From contig JAWOEH010000061.1 in the NCBI GenBank assembly GCA_046482855.1, forward strand, positions 1-64,000: a stretch of DNA of 64,000 nucleotides. Direction: 5' to 3'. Positions 16,963-27,620 of this stretch are shown one piece after another. Each line of letters starts with the position of its first letter. The stretch's first letter is position 1. Source of the DNA: CAYVSF01 sp046482855. GTDB taxonomy: Bacteria; Bacteroidota; Bacteroidia; Bacteroidales; UBA12077. A model generated the notes under the pieces. The model saw only the letters and a program-made list of their open reading frames with translations, was not told where the DNA came from and made no database searches. The translations under genes were made by a program, and so were the position numbers.

Positions 16963-19900
16963 AGCAGGCAAAATACATAAAGCAACAGTTACAAACTCTG
17001 ATGCAAGAACAAGTGCTCCTGCTTGATGGCGCTATGGGTACCCAAATTCAAATTCGGGAACTGGAAGAAGAACACTATCGTGGGCGGCATTTTACTGCCT
17101 GGACTGATGAGTTAAAGGGAAATCATGATCTGCTTTCTATTACCTCTCCGCAAGTGGTAAAGCAAATTTATGGCGAATATCTGGAAGCCGGAGCCAATTT
17201 AATCGAAACCAATACCTTTAATGCCAATGCCATTTCGCAAGCCGACTATGGAACACAGGCGTATGTTTATGAAATGAATAAAGCCGCTGCAGTGCTTGCT
17301 CGTGAGGCCATTGAAGCGCTATCACCTCTCCAGTTGGATATTCCCCGGTTTGTTGTGGGTGTTTTGGGCCCAACCAATCGCACGGCTAGTATGTCGCCCG
17401 ATGTGGAGCATCCTGCTTATCGAACTGTGAGCTTCGATGAATTGGCAGCGGCCTATTCCGAACAGCTGCAAGGGCTATATGATGGGGGAGTAGATGTTGT
17501 GCTCGTGGAGACGGTATTCGATACCTTGAATTGCAAGGCTGCTTTATTTGCTATTCAGCAATTTAATGAGGAAAAAAAGGCTGATCTGCCTGTAATGGTT
17601 TCCGGTACTATTACCGATCCCAGTGGGCGAACGCTCATAGGACAGACTCTGGAGGCTTTTTATGCTTCCGTGACGCATGTCGATTTGTTGTCGGTGGGGT
17701 TGAATTGTGCCTTTGGTGCCAGTCAGCTTTATGAGTTTGTGCACACATTAAATGAAATAAGCCGATTCCCCATTAGTGTACATCCAAACGCCGGACTCCC
17801 CAATCAATTTGGGAACTACGATCAGTCGGCACAGGAGATGGGGCGCCTGGTGAAAAAATACCTCGATCATCGGCTTGTTAATATTGTCGGGGGTTGTTGC
17901 GGTACTACGCCAAAACACATTGAAGTGTTGCGGTCGATAGTCGATGGCGCTGCCCCGCGTCCGCTGGCAAATCGCCCTCAATTACTTACACTCGCAGGGC
18001 TGGAACCGCTGGATGTGACTCCTGAAATGAATTTTATAAACATTGGTGAACGTACAAATGTAGCTGGCTCGCGGAAATTTGCCCGACTTATTCGGGAAGA
18101 TCGCTATGAAGAGGCTTTGGCCGTGGCTCAACACCAAATTGAAAATGGGGCGCAGGTGATTGATGTGTGTATGGACGATGCTATGCTCAACTCCCCTGAA
18201 ACGATGCGTACATTTCTGCGCTACATTCAGTCGGAACCTGATGTGGCCCGTGTACCCCTTATGATTGATAGTTCTCACTGGCCAACTATTCAGGCAGGAG
18301 TGAAATGTGTTGCAGGAAAACCCATTGTAAACTCCATTAGCCTGAAAGATGGCGAGGCCGAATTTATCCATCGTGCACGTTGGTTAAGAAAAATGGGAGC
18401 TGCTGTTGTTGTGATGCTATTTGATGAGCACGGACAAGCTACTGATTACGAGGACAGAATTCGGATTGCCAGACGTTCTTATGAGTTGTTGAACCACCGG
18501 ATAGGCTTCCCGCCTTGCGATATTATATTCGACCCTAATGTGTTGGCTGTGGCTACAGGTATGCCCGAACACAACAATTATGCAGTGGACTTTATAAAGG
18601 CTACTCGGTGGATTAAAGAAAATCTTCCCGGTGTAAAAGTAAGTGGAGGCATTAGTAATCTCTCTTTTGCTTTTCGTGGGAACAATGCCGTGCGGGAAGC
18701 TATGCATGCCGTGTTTTTATACCATGCCATTCAGGCTGGTTTGGATATGGGTATTGTGAATACTGCTTTATTGGAGGTTTATGATCAAGTAGAACCCGCT
18801 TTGCGAAAACTTGCCGAAGATGTGGTTTTAAATCGGCGGCGTAATGCTACCGAGCGCATGATTGGCTATGCCCACCTAAAAAAAGAGGCGAAAACGGAAC
18901 AGGTAAAAGTTCATAAGTGGCGGAATGAACCCATAAATGAGCGAATTACCTACGCCTTGATTAAAGGTATAGATACTTATATTCTTCCCGATGCCGAGGA
19001 AGCACGCCAGCATTATGCTTCTGTTTTGGAGATAATCGAAGGCCCGTTGATGAACGGGATGGATACCGTTGGCGAGCGTTTTGGGCAGGGAAAGATGTTC
19101 TTGCCCCAGGTTGTAAAATCAGCACGGGTGATGAAAAAGGCAGTTGCCTATTTGCAACCATTTTTAGAGGAAGAATTAAAGCATAGTGGTGCCACTTCTT
19201 CAGCCGGAAAAATATTGTTAGCTACAGTGAAAGGCGATGTCCATGACATTGGAAAGAATATCGTGAAGGTGGTGCTGGCTTGTAATAATTATGAGATAAT
19301 TGATTTAGGTGTAATGGTTTCTGCTGCTAAAATTTTGGAGGTAGCTGTCACTGAACAAGTAGATATTATTGGTTTGAGCGGATTGATAACACCCTCGCTA
19401 CACGAGATGGAACATGTTGCTGAACAGCTGGATGAATCGAACTTTCAGGTTCCTTTACTTATTGGTGGAGCAACTACCTCCAAAGAGCATACGGCGATAA
19501 AAATTGCCCCCCACTACCAACAACCTGTGATTCACGTGCCCGATGCTTCACAAAGTGTGGGTGTGGTCAGTGCACTGTTGAGCAATGCCCGGAAGGCCGA
19601 TTTTGTTGCCAGAGAGCAGCAAAAAACCGAAGACTTATGTGCGCGCTATTTTTCACAAAAACCGATTTACAGTTATCGTTCGTTGGCAGAGGCTCGTGCA
19701 AATCCGGTAAGGTTGCGCACCTTATCTGATGAACGTTATATCCCCTCGTTCACCGGTAAAAGAATCATTCGAAACAATACCATACAGCAACTTCGGCCCT
19801 ATATCGACTGGACCTTCTTTTTTTATGCATGGGAATTACGGGGAAAGTATCCTGCTATTTTTAAAGATGTGGTTATGGGACAACAAGCCCGTGAATTGTA

Positions 19901-20648
19901 CAACGATGCTAATGCCCTGCTCGATAAAATGGAGCAGGAGCAACTCGTTGGGATGGAGGCACAGGTGGCCTTCTATCCGGTAGAGCCTCACGGTGATGAT
20001 ATAGAGGTCTTTACTGATCAGGAAACAGAAAAGCCTTTTTGCACTTTTTATTGTTTACGCGCACAAAAAAGAGAAGAAGAGAAGCCTAATAAGTGCCTCA
20101 GCGATTTTATTATGTCAAAGGAGGCGCTTGGACGGCGCGATTATATGGGTTTCTTTGCTGTTACTGCCGGCATTGGGACCGATGAGCTGGCAAAAAAATG
20201 GGAGGCTGAAGGCGATGACTACCAGGCGTTGATGTTAAAAATACTTTCGGACCGTTTGGCCGAAGCCTATGCCGAATACTTGCATGAATGGGTGCGTAAG
20301 GAATTGTGGGGCTATGCTTCCAATGAGCAGGTGTCGATTGATGACATGCTTAAAGAGCGCTACCAGGGCATTCGTCCTGCTGTGGGGTATCCTTCGTTAC
20401 CTGATCATAGCGAAAAACAGACGCTATTTCAGCTTCTCGATCCGGACGGAGAAGGTGCCATTCAGCTCACTGAAACCTACATGATGCAACCTGCTGCTTC
20501 GGTTTCGGGCTATTACTTTGCACACCCCCAGGCCTGCTATTTTGATGTGGGCAAATTAGAGGCTGATCAGATTGCCGATTATGCTCAACGGAAAGGGATT
20601 CGGCCGAAAATGGCTGAACATTTACTACTCAAAAACCTGAAACAGTAA
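16959..20648 (+). CDS. metH: Cobalamin-dependent methionine synthase
   Basis: MetH moves a methyl group from 5-methyl-THF to homocysteine through cobalamin. At 1229 residues it is full length, with all modules in order. The homocysteine-binding barrel has [11 protein letters not shown] and the zinc cysteines in GLNCAFG and VGGCCGTTP. The pterin-binding domain has [14 protein letters not shown] and [11 protein letters not shown]. The cobalamin domain has the lower-ligand motif [10 protein letters not shown] and [14 protein letters not shown]. The reactivation domain has PSFTGKRII and, near the end, [11 protein letters not shown]. The cell therefore needs B12 for this route. Its start overlaps hom by 4 bases (ATGA), and metF follows after 3 bases, so the three are tightly coupled. 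Confidence 0.97.
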   Translation: MKQAKYIKQQLQTLMQEQVLLLDGAMGTQIQIRELEEEHYRGRHFTAWTDELKGNHDLLSITSPQVVKQIYGEYLEAGANLIETNTFNANAISQADYGTQAYVYEMNKAAAVLAREAIEALSPLQLDIPRFVVGVLGPTNRTASMSPDVEHPAYRTVSFDELAAAYSEQLQGLYDGGVDVVLVETVFDTLNCKAALFAIQQFNEEKKADLPVMVSGTITDPSGRTLIGQTLEAFYASVTHVDLLSVGLNCAFGASQLYEFVHTLNEISRFPISVHPNAGLPNQFGNYDQSAQEMGRLVKKYLDHRLVNIVGGCCGTTPKHIEVLRSIVDGAAPRPLANRPQLLTLAGLEPLDVTPEMNFINIGERTNVAGSRKFARLIREDRYEEALAVAQHQIENGAQVIDVCMDDAMLNSPETMRTFLRYIQSEPDVARVPLMIDSSHWPTIQAGVKCVAGKPIVNSISLKDGEAEFIHRARWLRKMGAAVVVMLFDEHGQATDYEDRIRIARRSYELLNHRIGFPPCDIIFDPNVLAVATGMPEHNNYAVDFIKATRWIKENLPGVKVSGGISNLSFAFRGNNAVREAMHAVFLYHAIQAGLDMGIVNTALLEVYDQVEPALRKLAEDVVLNRRRNATERMIGYAHLKKEAKTEQVKVHKWRNEPINERITYALIKGIDTYILPDAEEARQHYASVLEIIEGPLMNGMDTVGERFGQGKMFLPQVVKSARVMKKAVAYLQPFLEEELKHSGATSSAGKILLATVKGDVHDIGKNIVKVVLACNNYEIIDLGVMVSAAKILEVAVTEQVDIIGLSGLITPSLHEMEHVAEQLDESNFQVPLLIGGATTSKEHTAIKIAPHYQQPVIHVPDASQSVGVVSALLSNARKADFVAREQQKTEDLCARYFSQKPIYSYRSLAEARANPVRLRTLSDERYIPSFTGKRIIRNNTIQQLRPYIDWTFFFYAWELRGKYPAIFKDVVMGQQARELYNDANALLDKMEQEQLVGMEAQVAFYPVEPHGDDIEVFTDQETEKPFCTFYCLRAQKREEEKPNKCLSDFIMSKEALGRRDYMGFFAVTAGIGTDELAKKWEAEGDDYQALMLKILSDRLAEAYAEYLHEWVRKELWGYASNEQVSIDDMLKERYQGIRPAVGYPSLPDHSEKQTLFQLLDPDGEGAIQLTETYMMQPAASVSGYYFAHPQACYFDVGKLEADQIADYAQRKGIRPKMAEHLLLKNLKQ

Positions 20649-20651
20649 GTT

Positions 20652-21608
20652 ATGGCTGAAAAAGTTATTGATATATTGACTGGCTCTAAGAAGAGCCTGT
20701 TTACCTTTGAGCTCTTGCCACCCCTTAAAGGACATACTATTGAGGAAATTTACTCCGCCATTGATCCTTTGATGGCGTATGAACCCGCTTACATCAATGT
20801 CACCTATCATCAGCAGGAAACTGAATATCATGAGCGTCCTGACGGATTGCTGGAGCGACGAATCGTCCGAAAGCGACCGGGAACCGTGGCGCTTGCCGCA
20901 GCTATTAAATACCGCTACCAAACCCCGGTGGTGCCGCATCTGATTTGCGGGGGCTTTACCCGGGAAGAGACCGAAGATGCCCTTATCGATTTGCATTTTT
21001 TAGGCATACGGAATGTATTGGTTTTGCGTGGCGACCCGCATAAAGGTGTGCGACGTTTTACACCCGAACCAGGCGGTCATGCTCACGCGGCTGAATTGGT
21101 TAATCAAGTAAAAAAAATGAATAACGGAGGTTATCTGCATGACTTGGAAAATGCCTCGCCCACCGATTTTTGTATTGGTGTTGCGGGTTACCCCGAGAAA
21201 CATATGGAGGCTGCCAATATGAAACTCGATTTGGCCTACCTAAAGCAAAAAGTGGATAAGGGAGCTGATTATATCGTGACGCAGATGTTTTTTGATAATG
21301 CACGTTTTTTCTCTTTTGTGGAGGCTTGTCGGCAAATGGGAATCAAAGTGCCGATATTGCCTGGCATAAAGCCTATATCTGCATTGTCGGATCTTCGGTT
21401 ATTGCCTCAAACCTTTGCTGTGGATCTTCCCGAAGCCTTAGTAAAAGAGATACAAAAATGTAAAACCACTAAGCAAGTACGACAGGTTGGTGTGGAGTGG
21501 TCCATAATGCAGTCGAAAGAGCTGGTGGCATCAGGCGTGCCAGGTGTACATTACTATTCATTGGGACAGTCGGACAATATTCAGCAGATAGCAAGTGCTG
21601 TATTTTAA
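20652..21608 (+). CDS. metF: 5,10-methylenetetrahydrofolate reductase
   Basis: MetF supplies the 5-methyl-THF that MetH consumes, reducing methylene-THF with FAD and NAD(P)H. The 318-residue protein has the family opening FTFELLPPLKGHTIEEIY (Glu as the proton donor), PHLICGGFTREETEDALIDL, NVLVLRGDPHK, and YIVTQMFFDNARFFSFVEAC, followed by PGIKPIS. All the flavin and folate contact motifs are in place. It is the last gene of the SAM-riboswitch operon. No clear rho-independent terminator follows; 143 bases separate it from lepA, which has its own -7 box. Confidence 0.95.
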   Translation: MAEKVIDILTGSKKSLFTFELLPPLKGHTIEEIYSAIDPLMAYEPAYINVTYHQQETEYHERPDGLLERRIVRKRPGTVALAAAIKYRYQTPVVPHLICGGFTREETEDALIDLHFLGIRNVLVLRGDPHKGVRRFTPEPGGHAHAAELVNQVKKMNNGGYLHDLENASPTDFCIGVAGYPEKHMEAANMKLDLAYLKQKVDKGADYIVTQMFFDNARFFSFVEACRQMGIKVPILPGIKPISALSDLRLLPQTFAVDLPEALVKEIQKCKTTKQVRQVGVEWSIMQSKELVASGVPGVHYYSLGQSDNIQQIASAVF

Positions 21609-21721
21609 CTTCAATGATTGATGAATAAGTTCGTTTAAAGGTTTTGGGGAAAGAGAAAGAGGAGGATGAAAATTTCAGTTCGATAGGTCTCTTTTGATGC
21701 ATTTTATTTCCATTAATTCAA

Positions 21722-21729
21722 TATCTTTG
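21722..21729 (+). promoter_or_regulatory. -7 box of a probable lepA promoter
   Basis: TATCTTTG fits TAnnTTTG exactly and lies 22 bases before the lepA ATG. A TTTG at 21694-21697 is present, but the 24-base spacer is longer than usual, so the assignment is moderate. Confidence 0.45.
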
Positions 21730-21751
21730 CAGATCTGAGAAATATTGAATT

Positions 21752-23548
21752 ATGGAGTACATGGAGCATATCAGGAATTTTAGCATTATTGCCCACATTG
21801 ACCATGGCAAGAGCACTTTGGCCGATCGATTGTTGCAATTTACCAAATCGGTCGACGACAGAGAGTACCAGGATCAGATGCTGGACGATATGGATTTGGA
21901 AAGAGAGCGGGGCATTACCATAAAAAGCCATGCCATACAAATGCTGCATGCCCACAAGGGGAAAGATTATGTGTTGAACTTGATTGATACCCCGGGCCAC
22001 GTGGATTTCTCCTATGAGGTATCGCGTTCAATAAAAGCCTGTGAAGGAGCCTTGTTGTTGGTAGATGCTACACAGGGCGTACAGGCGCAGACCATTTCCA
22101 ATGTTTTTCTGGCCCTGGAGCACGATTTGGAAATTATTCCGGTATTGAATAAGATTGATCTGGATGCTGCTATGCCCGAAGAGGTATCAGACCAAATTGT
22201 TGAGCTTATTGGGTGCGAGCACAAAGATATATTAGCTGCCAGCGGAAAAACCGGAGAAGGCGTAGAAGAGATATTGGCTCGCATTATAGAGACGGTTCCA
22301 CCTCCCAAAGGCGACCCAAAAGCTCCGTTGCAAGCGTTGATTTTTGATTCGGTGTATAATAATTACCGGGGCATAGAAGCATATTTTAAAATTTTTAATG
22401 GCACACTGAGAAAAGGCGATAAGGTAAAGTTTGTTAATACAGGCAAAGCATACGACGCCGACGAAATTGGCGTGCTAAAGTTGAGTCAGGAATCCCGAAA
22501 ACAACTTTCGGCAGGGGATGTGGGGTATATTATCTCTGGTATTAAAACTTCGGCCGAGGTGAAAGTAGGCGATACCATTACCCATGTGGAACGACCCTGC
22601 GAAAAGGCTATCCCTGGTTATGAAGAGGTTAAACCCATGGTGTTTGCCGGTGTTTATCCTGTTGATGCCGATGATTATGAGGATTTGCGCGCCTCCATGG
22701 AGAAGTTGCAGCTAAATGATGCCTCCCTTACGTTTGAACCGGAGTCGTCAGCGGCACTGGGCTTTGGTTTCCGTTGCGGATTTTTGGGGCTATTGCATAT
22801 GGAGATTATTCAGGAGCGCTTGGATCGTGAGTTTGATATGGACGTAATTACTACGGTTCCCAATGTGTCGTATAAAGTGTATACAAAGCAGAAGGAGTTG
22901 GTTGAAGTCCACAACCCTTCGGGACTACCCGATGTTACGCACATCGACCATATTGAGGAGCCCTACATTCATGCACAAATCATTTCGAAGAGTGACTTTA
23001 TCGGACCTATTATGAAGCTGTGTCTCGATAAGCGGGGAACCATGAAAAATCAGCTCTATTTGCCTAATAATCGTGTTGAGGTTACTTTTGACATGCCTTT
23101 GGCTGAGATTGTGTTCGATTTTTACGATAAATTGAAAAGCATCTCAAAAGGCTATGCTTCGTTTGACTATTATCAAACCAACTATAAATCCGCAAAGCTT
23201 ATCCGTTTGGATATCCTGCTTAATGGCGAGATGGTGGATGCACTGTCTACGCTTATTCATGTGGATCATGCCCACTCTTTTGGCCGCCGTATATGCGAAA
23301 AATTGAAAGAGTTAATTCCACGTCAACAATTTGATATTGCCATACAGGCCGCCATAGGTGCAAAAATTGTGGCTCGTGAAACAGTTAAGGCTGTACGTAA
23401 GGATGTTACAGCTAAATGTTACGGGGGCGATATTACCCGTAAACGAAAGCTGTTGGAAAAGCAGAAAAAGGGGAAGAAACGTATGCGTCAGGTAGGGAAT
23501 GTGGAAGTACCGCAAACCGCCTTTCTGGCAGTATTAAAATTAGATTAG
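21752..23548 (+). CDS. lepA: Elongation factor 4 (LepA)
   Basis: LepA is a ribosome-bound GTPase that helps translation initiation and elongation under stress. The 598-residue protein has the G1 motif [10 protein letters not shown]2/G3 in RERGITI and DTPGHVDF, and G4 NKID. The LepA-specific part follows, with [14 protein letters not shown] and the C-terminal Lys/Arg-rich end ([20 protein letters not shown]). This C-terminus separates LepA from EF-G and TypA. The start at 21752 gives MEYMEH; the ATG at 21761 is an equally good start. Confidence 0.97.
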   Translation: MEYMEHIRNFSIIAHIDHGKSTLADRLLQFTKSVDDREYQDQMLDDMDLERERGITIKSHAIQMLHAHKGKDYVLNLIDTPGHVDFSYEVSRSIKACEGALLLVDATQGVQAQTISNVFLALEHDLEIIPVLNKIDLDAAMPEEVSDQIVELIGCEHKDILAASGKTGEGVEEILARIIETVPPPKGDPKAPLQALIFDSVYNNYRGIEAYFKIFNGTLRKGDKVKFVNTGKAYDADEIGVLKLSQESRKQLSAGDVGYIISGIKTSAEVKVGDTITHVERPCEKAIPGYEEVKPMVFAGVYPVDADDYEDLRASMEKLQLNDASLTFEPESSAALGFGFRCGFLGLLHMEIIQERLDREFDMDVITTVPNVSYKVYTKQKELVEVHNPSGLPDVTHIDHIEEPYIHAQIISKSDFIGPIMKLCLDKRGTMKNQLYLPNNRVEVTFDMPLAEIVFDFYDKLKSISKGYASFDYYQTNYKSAKLIRLDILLNGEMVDALSTLIHVDHAHSFGRRICEKLKELIPRQQFDIAIQAAIGAKIVARETVKAVRKDVTAKCYGGDITRKRKLLEKQKKGKKRMRQVGNVEVPQTAFLAVLKLD

Positions 23549-23566
23549 AAAAATACCTTCGATATT

Positions 23567-23601
23567 ACAACAAACCCCGGCATTTTGCCGGGGTTTGTTG
23601 T
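23567..23601. terminator. Bidirectional terminator between lepA and the M3 peptidase gene
   Basis: ACAACAAACCCCGG (23567-23580) and CCGGGGTTTGTTGT (23588-23601) form a perfect 14-pair stem around CATTTTG. It serves two converging genes. Confidence 0.9.
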
Positions 23602-23618
23602 TTGGCATAACCGGGTTT

Positions 23619-25598
23619 TCATAAACCAATTGAAGTCATAAAGGCTTTTGTCTCGGGGCTACGGCCCAGAAATTGTTCTACAATGTCCTGTTCCTCTATC
23701 GAAGAGCCTTTTGCCAGCACTTCGCGGCGGAGTTTTTGTCCGGCACGGGTCGAGAGCAACCCCTCTTTTTTTAGCTCCTGAAACATATCCTCGGCATATA
23801 CTTTTGCCCATAAATATCCGTAGTAGCCGGCAGCATACCCCACAAGGTGTCCAAAACCGGCCTCGAAATGCGTACCCTCCTGGAACGGATAGAGCGTAAT
23901 TTCCTCCTGTAATTGTTTAACTACTTCGTGAACCGGCTTGTCCTTGATTTGTGGATAGTTGTCGTGTAACGTCATATCGAGGGTTCCATAGAAAATTTGC
24001 TGTAAGGTTTGCAGACCTGAATCGATGTTGCGTGCTTCCAATACCTTGTTGAATAGTTGTTCGGGCAATACCTCGCCTGTTTGGTAATGTTTTGCAAACA
24101 GGGCAACACTCTCGTATTCCCACGCCCAGTTTTCGAATATTTGCGAAGGCATCTCCACAAAGTCGCGCGCTACATTTGTGCCCGCCTGCATAGCCAGTGG
24201 AGCTTCGGTGAGCAAATCGTGCATCAGGTGCCCAAACTCGTGAAAGAGGGTTACTACATCGGTGTGTTGTAATAACGAGGGTTTTGTTTTGGTAGGTGAG
24301 GGAAAGTTGCAAACCAATGCTGCCGAGGGCTTTTGATAGCCCGTAGCCGTAGATCTTCCCGGAACCAATGTGAAGCAAGCCGCATGATTGTACTTTCCTT
24401 TACGAGGAAACAAATCCAGGTAAAAACGGGCTTTTATCTCATCCTGTTCATGGATCTCCCAGGCCTCCACAGAATCTTCCCAAACCGGCTGATTCTTGGC
24501 AGGCTTAAAGTGTACACCGTAAAGTTTTGCAGCTATGTGGAACAGCCCCTCTTTTACCCGGTTTAACGGAAAGTAAGTCTTCAGCTCCTCCTGGTTGATG
24601 TGGTATTGGGTTTTGCGCAACTGAGTGGTGTAATAAGCCGCCTGCCAGCTCTCAATTACTTCAGGAGCTGAGGGCATATCGGCTTTTTTTATCTTTAGCA
24701 GGTTTTGGTAATCGACTTTTGCCTTTTCCTTAACATCTTCTTTGAGCTTATTTTCAAAGTCCCATACTTGTTTTGGTGTTTTTGCCATGCGGTCGGTAAG
24801 CTGATATTCTGCAAACGATCGGAATCCAAGTCGTTTTGCCAGCGCTTCGCGTTTCTCCAGTATGGTCTTTAGCAACGTGCGGTTTTTATCGGCTGCAATG
24901 TTCTTGAATGAGGCTTGCAAGCGTCGGCGTGCATTGTCATTTACCGCGTTTTTCATAAAAGGAAAGTAAGAGGGGTAGGATAAAGGAATCTTGTAGGTGC
25001 CTTTATCGGTTTTATGTTGTTCTTTAAAATCCTCGGGCAGGCCTTCCATCTCTTCTTTGGTAAGCTCCAGCGACTCGTCGTGCGCACCGATGTTGGCCGT
25101 GAACTGTACCCCCAGCTCCGATAATTGGTTCATTAGGTTACGTACTTCCAGTTGCTTTTCCTCCGGCAGATTCAATCCGTTCTTTTCGAAGTGCTGCAGG
25201 ATCTCTTTAATAAATTTGTCTTCGTAAACTTTTCTTTCGGTTTCAGGAAAGTGTTTGTTAAGATCCTGAAATCGCTTATAAAGATTCTTATCCAGGAAAA
25301 TCTCATTAAAAAACTGACCCAAAAGAGCAGCTTCTTGCTGTCCCTCTTTTTGCAGCATTTCGTTTGGATGTGTGTAGGCCATTAGCGATACGGCTGAACT
25401 AACTGCAATTGCCTCGCTCATTTGCTCGTCAAAAGGGTAGAGCGTATTTTTAGCAGTTGGGGAGGTGGGGTTTTCGGTAATTTCTTGTATGGTTCTTTTT
25501 ACCTGCTCTCTTGTTTTTGTGGCAAGGGAGGTTAAATCGCCCTCTTTATAAGAGTCAAAAGGGATGATGGTATCGTTGTCTGTAATAAAAATATGCAT
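23619..25598 (-). CDS. M3-family oligopeptidase
   Basis: This is a zinc oligopeptidase that degrades peptides to small products, related to Dcp and OpdA. The active-site helix is HEFGHLMHDLL (HExxH, about residue 450), with the third ligand Glu in VEMPSQIFENW further on. An N-terminal helical lid of about 400 residues fills the usual M3 layout. I set the start at 25598 (MHIFITDND) because a perfect -7 box (TACTTTTG, minus strand 25633-25626) would place the transcript start near 25620. The longer ATG at 25628 would then lie upstream of the message. No signal peptide is visible with this start, so it should be cytoplasmic. Confidence 0.88.
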   Translation of the reverse strand: MHIFITDNDTIIPFDSYKEGDLTSLATKTREQVKRTIQEITENPTSPTAKNTLYPFDEQMSEAIAVSSAVSLMAYTHPNEMLQKEGQQEAALLGQFFNEIFLDKNLYKRFQDLNKHFPETERKVYEDKFIKEILQHFEKNGLNLPEEKQLEVRNLMNQLSELGVQFTANIGAHDESLELTKEEMEGLPEDFKEQHKTDKGTYKIPLSYPSYFPFMKNAVNDNARRRLQASFKNIAADKNRTLLKTILEKREALAKRLGFRSFAEYQLTDRMAKTPKQVWDFENKLKEDVKEKAKVDYQNLLKIKKADMPSAPEVIESWQAAYYTTQLRKTQYHINQEELKTYFPLNRVKEGLFHIAAKLYGVHFKPAKNQPVWEDSVEAWEIHEQDEIKARFYLDLFPRKGKYNHAACFTLVPGRSTATGYQKPSAALVCNFPSPTKTKPSLLQHTDVVTLFHEFGHLMHDLLTEAPLAMQAGTNVARDFVEMPSQIFENWAWEYESVALFAKHYQTGEVLPEQLFNKVLEARNIDSGLQTLQQIFYGTLDMTLHDNYPQIKDKPVHEVVKQLQEEITLYPFQEGTHFEAGFGHLVGYAAGYYGYLWAKVYAEDMFQELKKEGLLSTRAGQKLRREVLAKGSSIEEQDIVEQFLGRSPETKAFMTSIGL

Positions 25599-25866
25599 GG
25601 TATAATAATTTTTTTCATTCATCTGCAAAAGTAATAGTTCTTACTATAGTCAGTACTGTTTTAACCCTTTTGGAAAGATTTTGTTTTACGTATCGATTGT
25701 TCCTGAAAAGCGGAATAGCATCTGTTCCCCCAGTAAGAGATGAGAAAAAATATGAGGCAAAGAATTATAGAAAGCAGAAAATTTGTTATTTTGTGAAATA
25801 AGTTCATGTTTGGAGGGAACTTTCATAGTCAAGAACCTCCTGAAAAATTTTACAATAGTATTCAAG

Positions 25867-26649
25867 ATGAATGAATGGCTGGCACGATTACAGCGTTTTT
25901 ACCGACTCTGGCACCTCGGGTATTTGCAAGACCAAAGAGGAATTATTCACCGTTACGAAAGAGAAAAGAAAAATTGGGATATGCATATCGAAAAATGCAA
26001 GTCCTTTATACTTCGCTGTGCCGACTCAAAGCAGAAAGGACATGCTGTGGTACTGGGCAGTGGTTGGCTATTGGATGTGCCTCTAAAGGAGCTTTCCCAA
26101 GAGTTTGAAAAGGTCACATTGGTTGATATTTTCCATCCCGCGGAGGCGAAACGAAAAATCGCACAATATGCAAATGTACAGTATATTGAAGAAGATATTA
26201 CCGGAGGTATGATAGAAGCCGTAGCAGGTTTGGAAGTGTCTGCCAAAAAGAAGCCTGCTCTTTTAAGTGTGTTACAGCCTTATTCCTATGAACTACCCGC
26301 TGATGCCGATTACGTGGTTTCGTTAAATGTTCTCAATCAATTGGACATGCTATTGATTGAGTATTTGGAGAAGTATATGAAATTGCCCCCCGGGCAAAAG
26401 ATGCGACTTTCGGAATTTATTCAGAAACGCCATATTGAAATATTACCCAGGGACAAATCCTGCCTTATTAGCGACGTGGAGGAGGAGCTGCTCGATGAAG
26501 ACAATAAGCTTGCAGGCACTCACCCGCTGGTATATGCCAGCCTTCCGGAGGGCAAACGTACGGCTCAATGGAAATGGGTGTTCGATACCCAGTATATGTA
26601 TAATTCTCATTTTAAGACCACTTTCCAGGTAAAAGCAGTTGAATTTTAA
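25867..26649 (+). CDS. SAM-methyltransferase-like protein, unknown substrate
   Basis: I chose 25867 (MNEWLARLQRFYRLWHLGY) because the stretch from 25783 is not a plausible protein N-terminus; with this start it has 260 residues. Residues about 58-75 (GHAVVLGSGWLLDVPLKEL) and 82-92 (VTLVDIFHPAE) look like motif I and the acidic second strand of a class I SAM-dependent methyltransferase. YIEEDITGGM fits the next motif. The C-terminal half (about 140-260) has no feature I recognise. No catalytic residues can be named, and an inactive Rossmann protein is possible. It lies between the M3 peptidase (opposite strand) and pyridoxamine kinase, 66 bases upstream of the latter. Nothing nearby suggests a substrate. 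Confidence 0.6.
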   Translation: MNEWLARLQRFYRLWHLGYLQDQRGIIHRYEREKKNWDMHIEKCKSFILRCADSKQKGHAVVLGSGWLLDVPLKELSQEFEKVTLVDIFHPAEAKRKIAQYANVQYIEEDITGGMIEAVAGLEVSAKKKPALLSVLQPYSYELPADADYVVSLNVLNQLDMLLIEYLEKYMKLPPGQKMRLSEFIQKRHIEILPRDKSCLISDVEEELLDEDNKLAGTHPLVYASLPEGKRTAQWKWVFDTQYMYNSHFKTTFQVKAVEF

Positions 26650-26715
26650 CCTTTCGATTTTCTGGTGCCTGCAGAATTTGTTGTTTATTTGTCCTGTGAT
26701 TGAAAAAAGAATCTT

Positions 26716-27591
26716 ATGAAACTAACAAATCCTGTTAAAAAAGTTGCTGCAATCCATGATCTATCAGGTTTTGGACGGGCCTCATTAACGGTAGTAATTC
26801 CCATCTTATCACGGATGGGTATTCAAGTGTGTCCTTTGCCTACGGCTGTGCTCTCTACGCATAGCAAGTTTAAGGATTTCCATTTTGTCGATCTTACCGA
26901 GGAGTTACAACCCATGATTGACCACTGGAAAGGACTAGATTTGCAGTTTGATGCTATTTATTCCGGTTTTTTGGGATCTCACAAGCAAATTGAGATCGTT
27001 AAACAGTTTATTCACGATTTTCGAAACGAGGATCAAAAGGTCATTGTGGATCCTGTTTTTGGGGATAACGGTAAGATCTACGGACCTTTGAGTAAGGTAC
27101 ATGTAGAGGAGATGAAATCCTTAATAGAGCATGCCGATATTATTACACCCAACCTTACCGAAGCTGCTTTTTTGCTGGATGAGCAGTTTCCCGAACATAT
27201 TGAACAGGAAGAGATAAAGGAGTGGATCCGTCGATTGTCCGCTAAGGGTCCCAAAGTAGTTATTGTTACCAGTGTACATATGAACAGCCACAAAGGGCAA
27301 ACTGCTGTTGTGGCCTATAACCGTCACGACGATAGGTTTTGGCGTGTTGCCTGTAATTATCTGCCGGCCGAATATCCTGGAACCGGCGATGCTTTTGCCA
27401 GTGTTATTACCGGAGCCCTGTTGCAGGGCGACAGCCTCCCCATTGCCATCGACCGGGCTGTGCAATTTACCAGTATGGGCGTACGGGCTACGTTTGGCTA
27501 TGAATACAACAGCGTGGAGGGAATTATGCTTGAGCGTGTTCTCAATCAGTTAGATGCCCCGCCACAATCGATGAGCTATGAACTTATTTAA
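26716..27591 (+). CDS. Pyridoxamine (pyridoxal) kinase
   Basis: The enzyme phosphorylates B6 vitamers to salvage PLP. The 291-residue ribokinase-fold protein begins AAIHDLSGFGRASLTV, as PdxY/PdxK proteins do. It contains PLPTAVLSTHSKF, VIVDPVFGDNGKIYG, and DIITPNLTEAAFLL. The GTGDAFASVITGALLQ segment carries the catalytic Asp and anion hole. The length matches the family, and all hallmark segments are present. The following HAD phosphatase starts 30 bases after its stop, so the two may be co-transcribed. PLP made with its help would serve MetY and the aminotransferase in this window, but that is only a general link. Confidence 0.9.
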   Translation: MKLTNPVKKVAAIHDLSGFGRASLTVVIPILSRMGIQVCPLPTAVLSTHSKFKDFHFVDLTEELQPMIDHWKGLDLQFDAIYSGFLGSHKQIEIVKQFIHDFRNEDQKVIVDPVFGDNGKIYGPLSKVHVEEMKSLIEHADIITPNLTEAAFLLDEQFPEHIEQEEIKEWIRRLSAKGPKVVIVTSVHMNSHKGQTAVVAYNRHDDRFWRVACNYLPAEYPGTGDAFASVITGALLQGDSLPIAIDRAVQFTSMGVRATFGYEYNSVEGIMLERVLNQLDAPPQSMSYELI

Positions 27592-27620
27592 ATGTCAGGA
27601 GTTGTGTTAGTAAAGATAAA

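Noticed and set aside
25599..25628. Upstream start of the M3 peptidase at 25628
   Set aside because: A perfect -7 box at 25633-25626 would overlap that start codon, so the message would begin after it; 25598 is the better start.
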